This document shows positions 44,986 to 53,552 of a DNA stretch of 64,000 bases, piece after piece. Source of the DNA: Stenotrophomonas maltophilia (GTDB lineage: Bacteria; Pseudomonadota; Gammaproteobacteria; Xanthomonadales; Xanthomonadaceae). A program made the position numbers and the translations under genes. Numbering within the stretch: position 1 is the stretch's first letter; every line of letters begins with the position of its first letter. The notes under the pieces were generated by a model. The model was not told the origin of the DNA. It saw only the letters and a list, made by a program, of their open reading frames with translations, and did not search any database. The DNA lies in NCBI RefSeq assembly GCF_002205165.1, contig NZ_NIVS01000009.1, forward strand, positions 1 to 64,000, in the 5' to 3' direction.

Positions 44986-45960
44986 TTACGCGGCTTGACT
45001 TTGCAACCAGACCATCTTGGCGCGCAGTTCTTTGCCTACCTTCTCGATCGGGTGCTCCAGGTCGGCCTGCTTGAACTTGGTGTAGTTCGGCAGGCCGGCT
45101 TCGTACTCGGCTACCCAGTTCTTGGTGAAGGTGCCGTTCTGGATATCGGTCAGCACGTCCTTCATGCGCGCCTTGGTGCCGGCGTCGATCACGCGCGGGC
45201 CGCTCACGTAGTCGCCGTACTGCGCGGTTTCGGAAATGAATTCCAGCATGCGGGTGATGCCGCCTTCGTAGAACAGATCCACGATCAGCTTCAGTTCGTG
45301 CAGCACTTCGTAATAGGCGATTTCCGGCTGGTAACCGGCTTCGACCAGCGTCTCGAAACCGGCCTGCACCAGCGCCGAGGCGCCACCGCACAGCACGGCC
45401 TGTTCGCCGAACAGGTCGGTTTCGGTCTCTTCCTTGAAGGTGGTCTGGATCAGGTTGGCGCGCGCACCACCCAGGCCACCGGCGTAGGCCAGGGCGAACT
45501 CGGCGGCCTTGCCACTCTTGTCCTGGTAGACCGCCCAGATGCACGGCACGCCGCGGCCGATTTCATACTCGCGACGCACCAGCGCGCCCGGGCCCTTCGG
45601 CGCCACCAGCACCACGTCCAGATCCTCGCGCGGGGTGATCATGTCGAAGTGCACGTTCAGGCCATGCGCGAACAGCAGCACCGCGCCCTGTTTCATGTTC
45701 GGCGCGAGCACGTCTTCGTAGAGTTTCTTCTGCACCATGTCCGGGGTCAGCACGGCGACCAGATCGGCATCCTTCACCGCCTCGGCGGGGGCTTTGACGG
45801 TGAAGCCATCGGCCTGTGCCTTGACCTCGGTCGGACCGCCCGGGCGCAGCCCGACGACGACATCGAAACCGGATTCACGCAGATTCAGCGCGTGCGCGCG
45901 GCCCTGGCTGCCGTAGCCGACAACAGCGATCTTGATCTGGGGCAGGTCGTTGGTGCTCAT
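44986..45960 (-). CDS. ilvC: Ketol-acid reductoisomerase, class I
   Basis: A 324-residue class I enzyme, second step in valine and isoleucine synthesis. The N-terminal NADPH fold has [19 protein letters not shown]. The C-terminal knotted domain has conserved acidic metal ligands in [13 protein letters not shown] and the region [19 protein letters not shown]. It is first of eight genes. The start has AAGGA upstream. Transcription must pass the attenuator at 46173-46204 and a second terminator-like hairpin at 45983-46019. Confidence 0.95.
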   Translation of the reverse strand: MSTNDLPQIKIAVVGYGSQGRAHALNLRESGFDVVVGLRPGGPTEVKAQADGFTVKAPAEAVKDADLVAVLTPDMVQKKLYEDVLAPNMKQGAVLLFAHGLNVHFDMITPREDLDVVLVAPKGPGALVRREYEIGRGVPCIWAVYQDKSGKAAEFALAYAGGLGGARANLIQTTFKEETETDLFGEQAVLCGGASALVQAGFETLVEAGYQPEIAYYEVLHELKLIVDLFYEGGITRMLEFISETAQYGDYVSGPRVIDAGTKARMKDVLTDIQNGTFTKNWVAEYEAGLPNYTKFKQADLEHPIEKVGKELRAKMVWLQSQAA

Positions 45961-45982
45961 GGGGAAGGTCCTTTGGAGGCAA

Positions 45983-46019
45983 GAAAAAAGAGGGCCGACG
46001 GTCAGCGACGCGTCGGCCC
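45983..46019 (-). terminator. Second terminator-like hairpin just before ilvC
   Basis: On the minus strand GGGCCGACG and CGTCGGCCC enclose a 10-base loop and are followed by TCTTTTTTCTT, 23 bases before the ilvC start. It has full intrinsic-terminator form inside the leader. A 39-codon Pro/Thr-rich frame (46121-46002) ends in its loop. Either it is a second attenuation step or a processing/stability hairpin. Confidence 0.65.
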
Positions 46020-46172
46020 ATCAGGGGAAGAGGGGGCGCCGACCTGGCCGCGACCACACGCGAACGCACCCGCCGTGGGGGCGGTGGGCGTCGGCTGGCT
46101 CGGGGTGGGCTGGCGGGTCATGGTGGAAGGCAACTCGGAGGGGGAGGATGGAAATCGAAGGGTTCTGAAACG

Positions 46173-46204
46173 AAAAAACCCGCACCTGGTCGGGTGCGGG
46201 TTTT
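46173..46204 (-). terminator. ilv-leu attenuator terminator
   Basis: Minus-strand stem AACCCGCACC / GGTGCGGGTT followed by TTTT. It begins about 25 bases after the stop of the leader peptide. The 8-base sequence GGTGCGGG of its 3' arm is repeated inside the leader coding region (46250-46243), so that segment can capture the 5' arm and act as antiterminator. Confidence 0.9.
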
Positions 46205-46226
46205 GATGGATACCTGGCAGTCTTGC

Positions 46227-46352
46227 TTACACGCCGGTCCGTCCCGCACCTGTTGGTTGGGTAATAAGTACGAGGACGAGAAGCGAATGGATCGAGGCCG
46301 CGCCGTGGTCGGCGTGCTCGATGGATTCGCGGGTGGCTGTGCGCTGCAACAT
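46227..46352 (-). CDS. ilvL: ilv-leu operon leader peptide
   Basis: A 41-codon frame, ATG at 46352 and TAA at 46229-46227, not listed as a normal gene because of its size. Codons 24-30 are CTT CTC GTC CTC GTA CTT ATT, that is Leu-Leu-Val-Leu-Val-Leu-Ile, a run matched to the end products of the operon. It is followed by Thr-Gln-Pro-Thr-Gly-Ala-Gly, whose codons contain the GGTGCGGG antiterminator arm. Stalling at the run would leave that arm free. A ribosome finishing at TAA would cover it and let the terminator form. No clear ribosome site precedes the ATG, and the transcript may be leaderless. Confidence 0.85.
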   Translation of the reverse strand: MLQRTATRESIEHADHGAASIHSLLVLVLITQPTGAGRTGV

Positions 46353-46359
46353 GAGATCG

Positions 46360-46389
46360 AGAAAACCACACGGGTTTTGGCGGTGTCAA
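46360..46389 (-). promoter_or_regulatory. Candidate ilv-leu promoter
   Basis: A consensus -35 TTGACA (46389-46384) with a weak TTTTCT 18 bases downstream (46365-46360) on the minus strand. The start of transcription would fall within a few bases of the leader-peptide ATG at 46352. The -35 is strong, the -10 is poor. The rest of the gap up to ggt (46390-46617) must hold the ggt promoter, which I could not place. Confidence 0.5.
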
Positions 46390-46617
46390 CCCTGCAAACA
46401 CAATTTGCATCGGTTTCGCCTGCATCCACCGCAAGGCCCCGCCACACAAGGATGGTTGCGGCTGAAAGCGTTCCGGTGAACCGGAATTCAGTATTTTGCG
46501 GCAGCAGATTGCGCGGATCCGGGGCGGTTTCGAGCCGGGTGCATGACCATTGTGGGATGTCATCCGGCGGCCGCTGCCGCCACCATCGGGTGGCTACCAC
46601 CCATCAGGAACCGCCCC

Positions 46618-48336
46618 GTGTCCTCTCGCCTTGCCCGCCGCCTGCTCGCCGCCGCCATCCTGTGTTCGCTGCCCGCCGCTGCGATCGCCGCCGACCGGAT
46701 CACCGGCCATACCTTTACCACGCGCTCGGAGGTGATCGCCCCGCACGCGATGGCCGCCACCTCCCAGCCCCTGGCCACTCAGATCGCGCTGGACGTGATG
46801 AAGGCCGGCGGCTCAGCCGTCGATGCCGCGATCGCCGCCAACGCCGCCCTCGGCCTGATGGAGCCGACCGGCAACGGTGTCGGCGGTGATCTGTTCGCGA
46901 TCGTGTGGGACCCCAGGACGCAGAAGCTGTATGGCTACAACGGCTCGGGGCGCTCGCCGAAGTCGTTGACCCTGGCCGAGTTCCAGCGCCGCGGCCTGAA
47001 GGAGATCCCCGCCACGGGCCCGCTGCCGGTCTCGGTGCCCGGTGCGGTGGACGGGTGGTTCGCCCTGCACGAGCGCTTCGGCCGCAAGCCGATGGCCGAC
47101 AACCTCGCCCCGGCGATCCGCTACGCCCGCGAAGGCCACCCGGTCGCCGAGGTCATCGCCTACTACTGGGACCGCTCGGTGCCGCGGCTGTCCAAGTACC
47201 CCGGCTTCACCGAGCAGTTCACGATCAACGGCCATGCCCCGCGCAAGGGCGAGATGTGGAAGAACCCGAACCTGGCCCACACCCTGGAGCAGATCGCCCA
47301 GGGCGGTCGCGATGCCTTCTACAAGGGCGATATCGCCCGCACCATCGGCACGTATTTCAAGGCCAACGGCGGCTACCTGAGCTATGACGACATGGCCAGC
47401 CATCACGGCGAGTGGGTTGAACCGGTCAGCAGCAACTACCGTGGTTATGACGTGTGGGAACTGCCACCGAACAGCCAGGGCATCGCCGCGCTGCAGATCC
47501 TCAACGTGCTGGAAGGCTACGACTTCTCCAAGATTCCCTTCGGCTCGCCCGAACACGTGCACCTGTTCGTGGAGGCCAAGAAGCTGGCTTTCGCCGACCG
47601 CGCGCGCTTCTACACCGACCCGGCGTTCCATCCGGCCCCGGTCGGCAGACTGATTTCCAAGGGCTACGCCGCCGAACGCCGCACGCTGATCTCGATGGAC
47701 AAGGCGTTGAGTGAAGTACAGCCGGGTACGCCCAAGCAGTTGCAGGAAGGCGACACGATCTACATGACCGTGGCCGATGCCGACGGCATGATGGTCTCGC
47801 TGATCCAGTCCAATTACCGCGGCATGGGCAGCGGCATGGCGCCTCCGGGCCTGGGCTTCATTCTGCAGGACCGTGGCGAGATGTTCGTGCTGCGCAAGGA
47901 TCACCCGAACGGTTATGCGCCGGGCAAGCGTCCGTTCCAGACCATCATTCCGGGTTTTGTCACCAAGGACGGCAAGCCGTGGATGAGCTTCGGGGTGATG
48001 GGCGGTGCGATGCAGCCGCAGGGCCATGCGCAGATCGTGATGAACATGGTCGACTTCGGGATGAATCTGCAGGAAGCCGGCGATGCGCCACGCATCCAGC
48101 ATGAGGGCTCGACCGAGCCGACCGGGCAGGCGACGGCGATGAGCGATGGCGGCGAGGTGAATCTGGAAACGGGCTTCCCGTACGAGACGGTGCGTGCGCT
48201 GATGCGCAAGGGCCACCGTGTTGTGTTTGCGGATGGCCCGTACGGTGGGTATCAGGCGATCCTGCGTGATCCGGAGACCGGGGTGTACTACGGGGCGTCG
48301 GAAAGCCGCAAGGATGGGCAGGCGGCGGGGTACTGA
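46618..48336 (+). CDS. ggt: Gamma-glutamyltransferase
   Basis: A 572-residue periplasmic N-terminal nucleophile hydrolase that cleaves gamma-glutamyl bonds such as those of glutathione. The signal peptide ends near AAAIAAD. The precursor should self-cleave before the Thr of EGDTIYMTVADADG to give large and small subunits. Other markers are GGSAVDAAIAANAALGLMEPTGNGVGGD and the GMGSGMAPPGLGF loop. I choose GTG 46618, with AGGA nine bases upstream, over a longer ATG frame from 46543 that would spoil the signal peptide. Confidence 0.93.
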   Translation: MSSRLARRLLAAAILCSLPAAAIAADRITGHTFTTRSEVIAPHAMAATSQPLATQIALDVMKAGGSAVDAAIAANAALGLMEPTGNGVGGDLFAIVWDPRTQKLYGYNGSGRSPKSLTLAEFQRRGLKEIPATGPLPVSVPGAVDGWFALHERFGRKPMADNLAPAIRYAREGHPVAEVIAYYWDRSVPRLSKYPGFTEQFTINGHAPRKGEMWKNPNLAHTLEQIAQGGRDAFYKGDIARTIGTYFKANGGYLSYDDMASHHGEWVEPVSSNYRGYDVWELPPNSQGIAALQILNVLEGYDFSKIPFGSPEHVHLFVEAKKLAFADRARFYTDPAFHPAPVGRLISKGYAAERRTLISMDKALSEVQPGTPKQLQEGDTIYMTVADADGMMVSLIQSNYRGMGSGMAPPGLGFILQDRGEMFVLRKDHPNGYAPGKRPFQTIIPGFVTKDGKPWMSFGVMGGAMQPQGHAQIVMNMVDFGMNLQEAGDAPRIQHEGSTEPTGQATAMSDGGEVNLETGFPYETVRALMRKGHRVVFADGPYGGYQAILRDPETGVYYGASESRKDGQAAGY

Positions 48337-48350
48337 TTCTCTCGTGCTCC

Positions 48351-48373
48351 GTAGTGCCGACCATTGGTCGGCA
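48351..48373 (+). repeat. SMAG element (GTAG-headed palindrome)
   Basis: GTAG followed by the perfect stem TGCCGACC / GGTCGGCA with an ATT loop, 14 bases after the ggt stop. It has the form of Stenotrophomonas SMAG repeats. It may also act as a 3'-end stabiliser for ggt mRNA. I see no gene between it and 48592. Confidence 0.85.
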
Positions 48374-48592
48374 GAAGCGCAGGGGAGCGCGCAGGACAGA
48401 GCGTAAAGCAGGGCGTTTTTGGGCTGCGGGTAGTGGGCCGGCCTGGGTGGGTTCGCGGGACACGCCGTGAATCCCGCCATGGAGGCTCATGTCGCCGCAT
48501 CCATGCGGCTCATGGTCCCGCCAACTCACCCGTCCCGGCCCGCCCACCGATAGCCCGGGAAGCGTGCCGCTCTAAGCGACCAACCCGACCAC

Positions 48593-50161
48593 CTAAGGCG
48601 CTCGAGCCGCCTCATCGCGCGTCTCTTCCTGCGCCGCAATCTCCCGCTCGATCCACTCGTCCATCAACCGCCGCGCACGCTGCGCACGGCGCCGCTGCAG
48701 CGCGTGCTCCATGTCCAGCACCCGGTACAACGACCACATCACCGCCAGCATCAACAACGCGAACGGCAATGCCGCGATCGTGATCATCCCCTGCAGCGCA
48801 TTGAGGCCACCGGCCAACAACAGCACGCCTGCGATCAGCGCAATCGCCACGCCCCACACCATCCGGCGCGCCAACGGCGGATCACCGGCTTCCTCGGTCG
48901 ACATCGTCGCCAGCACCAGCACCGCCGAATCGGCCGAGGTCACGAAGAAGATCATCAACAGCACCAGCGCGATCACCGACAACACCGTCGGCATCGGCAG
49001 GCTGTCGAACATCGTGAACAACACCGTCTCGTAGCCATTGCCCAGTGCCTGCGCCAGATCCACGTGACCGAAGATCTGCGACCACAGGGCCGTCCCGCCG
49101 AACACCGAGAACCACAGGAAGCCGAGCACGCTCGGCGCGATCACCACGCCCAGCACGAACTCACGGATGCTGCGCCCGCGCGATACGCGTGCGATGAACG
49201 AGCCAACGAAGGGGGCCCACGCGATCCACCAGGCCCAGTAGAAGATCGTCCAGTCCGCCACCCACGTGCTGCCCGAGAACGGCGACATGCGCAGGCTCAT
49301 GGTGACCAGCGAATTGAGATACGAGCCGATCGTCGTGGTGAACGTATCGAAGATGAAGCCGGTCGGCCCCAGTACCAGGATCAGCGCCAGCAGCAGCGCC
49401 GCCAGGCCGAGATTGAAGTTGGACAACCACTTGATGCCGCGGTGCACGCCGCTGGTGGTGGAGGCCATGTACAGCACGAACGCTACCGCGATGATGGTCA
49501 GCTGCACCGGCACAGTGGCCTGGATGCCGAACACGCGCTCAAGGCCGGCCGCGATCTGGATCGTGCCGAAGCCCAGCGTCGTTGCCACGCCGATCGCCGT
49601 GGCGACCACGGCTGCGACGTTGACCACGGTGCCCATCCAGCCGCGATGATGCGCGCCGATGATCGGCTGCAGCAGATCGCTGATCAGCCCACGGCCGTTG
49701 CGGTTGAACTGGAACCACGCCATTGCCAGGCCGATCAGGGCATAGATCGCCCACGGATGCAGACCCCAATGGAAGAAGGCATAGCGCATCGAGGCGCGCG
49801 CCGCCTCCATGCTCTGCGGCGCCAGTCCCTCGGGAGGCTTCACGAAGTGCGAGATCGGCTCGGCCGCGCCCCAGAACACCAGGCCGATGCCCATGCCGGC
49901 GGCGAACAGCATCGACATCCAGCTGGCGTTGGAGAAGTCGGGTTCGGCATCTTCGCCGCCGATGCGCAGCGAACCGAAGCGGCCGAAGGCCAGGTACATC
50001 AGGAAGGACAGGGTGATGAACACCACCAGCAGGTACAGCCAGCCGGTACTGCGGATGATGGTGGACAGGCCGCTCTGGACGACCTCGTTGAAGGGGCCCG
50101 GCGCGAGGCCGGCGATCAGCACCAGCAGTGCGACCAATGCAATGGAAATGCGGAACACCAT
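48593..50161 (-). CDS. BCCT-family betaine/choline/carnitine transporter
   Basis: A 522-residue inner-membrane protein with twelve predicted helices. The BCCT signature region includes SMLFAAGMGIGLVFWGAAEP, FHWGLHPWAIYAL and FYWAWWIAWAPFVGSFIARVSRGR. The family imports quaternary ammonium compounds, often for osmoprotection. The C-terminal tail after about residue 475 is highly charged (Arg/Glu), as in osmosensing members. I start at ATG 50161; the frame runs open to 50242 without a site. The exact substrate is undetermined. Confidence 0.88.
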   Translation of the reverse strand: MVFRISIALVALLVLIAGLAPGPFNEVVQSGLSTIIRSTGWLYLLVVFITLSFLMYLAFGRFGSLRIGGEDAEPDFSNASWMSMLFAAGMGIGLVFWGAAEPISHFVKPPEGLAPQSMEAARASMRYAFFHWGLHPWAIYALIGLAMAWFQFNRNGRGLISDLLQPIIGAHHRGWMGTVVNVAAVVATAIGVATTLGFGTIQIAAGLERVFGIQATVPVQLTIIAVAFVLYMASTTSGVHRGIKWLSNFNLGLAALLLALILVLGPTGFIFDTFTTTIGSYLNSLVTMSLRMSPFSGSTWVADWTIFYWAWWIAWAPFVGSFIARVSRGRSIREFVLGVVIAPSVLGFLWFSVFGGTALWSQIFGHVDLAQALGNGYETVLFTMFDSLPMPTVLSVIALVLLMIFFVTSADSAVLVLATMSTEEAGDPPLARRMVWGVAIALIAGVLLLAGGLNALQGMITIAALPFALLMLAVMWSLYRVLDMEHALQRRRAQRARRLMDEWIEREIAAQEETRDEAARAP

Positions 50162-50439
50162 GCAGGCGTGTCTCCGATCAGTAGGGGCGAGCCGAGGCTT
50201 GCAATCTCCAGCGGCACAGCGGCAACGACTGGGGCGGATCAAGCCGGTCGAGGCCGGTCAGTACGGACGTCAATGGCGTCGAGCAGAGCGTGGCGTACGC
50301 GCGATCGGGACGTCACTCCCTGATCGCACCGCGTACCGCGCTGCAGCATGGTAGTGCATCGGGTGTCGGCGCTTTGTTCACACCCAAGGCCAAACACGTC
50401 AGCCCGTCTGCCGCCAGCGCGCCGACGGTCGTCGCTTTG
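50162..50439. other. BCCT-thiC intergenic part without a supported gene
   Basis: It should hold the divergent BCCT promoter and upstream DNA of the thiC promoter. I see no convincing operator or small gene. Confidence 0.4.
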
Positions 50440-50448
50440 TGCTCTAAT
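50440..50448 (+). promoter_or_regulatory. Extended -10 promoter of thiC
   Basis: TGC TCTAAT has the extended -10 form with no good -35. Transcription would begin near 50454-50455, that is exactly at the first strand of the TPP riboswitch P1 stem. Confidence 0.5.
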
Positions 50449-50454
50449 TCGCCC

Positions 50455-50541
50455 CGAAGCGGGGGTACCGCGGCCCAGTGGCCAAGGTTGAGACAGTCCC
50501 TTCGAACCTGATCCGGTTGATACCGGCGTAGGGAAGCTTCG
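50455..50541 (+). ncRNA. TPP riboswitch (THI element)
   Basis: P1 is CGAAGC (50455-50460) with GCTTCG (50536-50541). Conserved core elements appear in order: GGGGGTACC, a TTGAGA variant of the CTGAGA pyrimidine-binding loop, CCCTTCGAACCTGATCCGG, and TACCGGCGTAGGGAAG for the pyrophosphate helix. It precedes thiC by 152 bases. A CCGCAC / GTGCGG hairpin at 50650-50667, close to the thiC ribosome site, may belong to the expression platform. Confidence 0.95.
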
Positions 50542-50680
50542 CATCTGCAGATGCATCGCGCCGTAGGGCCACCGCGCCCGGAGACCGCCCGCGATCCGTC
50601 CGTCGAGCGCCGCCGTTTCGTCCCTCCCATGCGACTCCCTCGCATAGAACCGCACATTCCTGTGCGGGGATTGAACCTAG

Positions 50681-52570
<1,890 letters not shown>

Positions 52571-52578
52571 GGCACCGG

Positions 52579-52602
52579 CCGGGGCGGCATGCGCCGCCCC
52601 GG
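52579..52602 (+). terminator. Hairpin after thiC
   Basis: Stem CCGGGGCGGC / GCCGCCCCGG, nine bases past the thiC stop, without a T tract. A possible transcription end or 3' stabiliser. Confidence 0.45.
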
Positions 52603-52666
52603 TCATCATCCAGGCCCCGCATGATTCCGGCTAAGCTCGGCGCGACCAGACAGGGCGGGGACGACG

Positions 52667-53344
52667 ATGGCGATAGCACGCAGCACCAAATGGCTGGCGA
52701 TTGCGCGCCGGCATCCTTCTGCCTGGCTGCTGGCGGTGCAGTTGCTCGGTGTGCTGCTGTACCCGGCGATGGACGAGGCCGGTGCCAGCCGCGCGCTGTT
52801 CGGTGCGTTCGGCATCGCCGTGCTCGGCCTGGCGCTGTGGGTGGTGAGGCGCAGCCCGCTCGGGATGTGGGTGGCGCTGGTGCTGGCGATTCCCTCCGTG
52901 GTGTTCTCCATCTCAGGCGCCCTGTTGGAACGCCCGGCGCTGGTCACGACCGCGCAGCTGCTCGAGTGCCTGCTGTACTTCTATACCGCCGGCAGCCTGA
53001 TCGCCTACATGCTGCAGGACCACAAGGTCACCCGCGACGAACTGTTCGCCGCAGGCGCCACCTTCACGCTGTTGGCCTGGGCGTTCGCCTTCGCCTTCGC
53101 GGTCTGCCAGCAGTGGTACCCGGGCAGTTTCGTGGCGACCAGTGAGAGTGAACTGCGCACGTGGATGGAGCTGCTTTATCTGAGCTTCAGCTTGCTGTCC
53201 GGGGTCGGGTTGAGCGATGTCGTACCGATCCACTCGCAAGCACGCGCGCTGGTGATGCTCGAGCAGTTCGCCGGTGTCATGTATGTCGCGCTCGTCGTCT
53301 CGCGCCTGGTCGGTCTCACCATGATCCGCCGCATACAAAGCTGA
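52667..53344 (+). CDS. Two-TM ion-channel-like membrane protein
   Basis: A 225-residue protein with about five to six hydrophobic helices. The last pair encloses a pore-loop-like segment, LYLSFSLLSGVGLSDVVP, placed as the selectivity filter is in bacterial Ion_trans_2 channels. The filter reads GVGLSD instead of the potassium signature TVGYGD, so ion choice is uncertain. It starts 96 bases after thiC. No partner domain (RCK or cyclic nucleotide) is present. Confidence 0.7.
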   Translation: MAIARSTKWLAIARRHPSAWLLAVQLLGVLLYPAMDEAGASRALFGAFGIAVLGLALWVVRRSPLGMWVALVLAIPSVVFSISGALLERPALVTTAQLLECLLYFYTAGSLIAYMLQDHKVTRDELFAAGATFTLLAWAFAFAFAVCQQWYPGSFVATSESELRTWMELLYLSFSLLSGVGLSDVVPIHSQARALVMLEQFAGVMYVALVVSRLVGLTMIRRIQS

Positions 53345-53353
53345 ATCGCGCAT

Positions 53354-53380
53354 AAAAAGTTCGCGCCCGGAGGCGCGAAT
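53354..53380 (-). terminator. Minus-strand terminator without an annotated gene
   Basis: TTCGCGCC / GGCGCGAA stem with a four-base loop. On the minus strand it is followed by five T, but on the plus strand there is no T tract. No minus-strand gene lies upstream before 53553, so it may end a small RNA from 53380-53552 or stop read-through. Confidence 0.55.
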
Positions 53381-53552
53381 GCTGAATCTATTTATGTGAA
53401 TTCGTCGGCGAGAGAGAGCCTGTTGTTGGCCACACGCACAGGTGCGGTTAACCCACATAGGCTAGTATTCGCGCGCTTCAGTGTTTTTGCGCTTTGCGCT
53501 GATGCCTTGTGCGGAATCTGGCGGTTCGTTCGGTCGTTGTCGATTGTGATGA

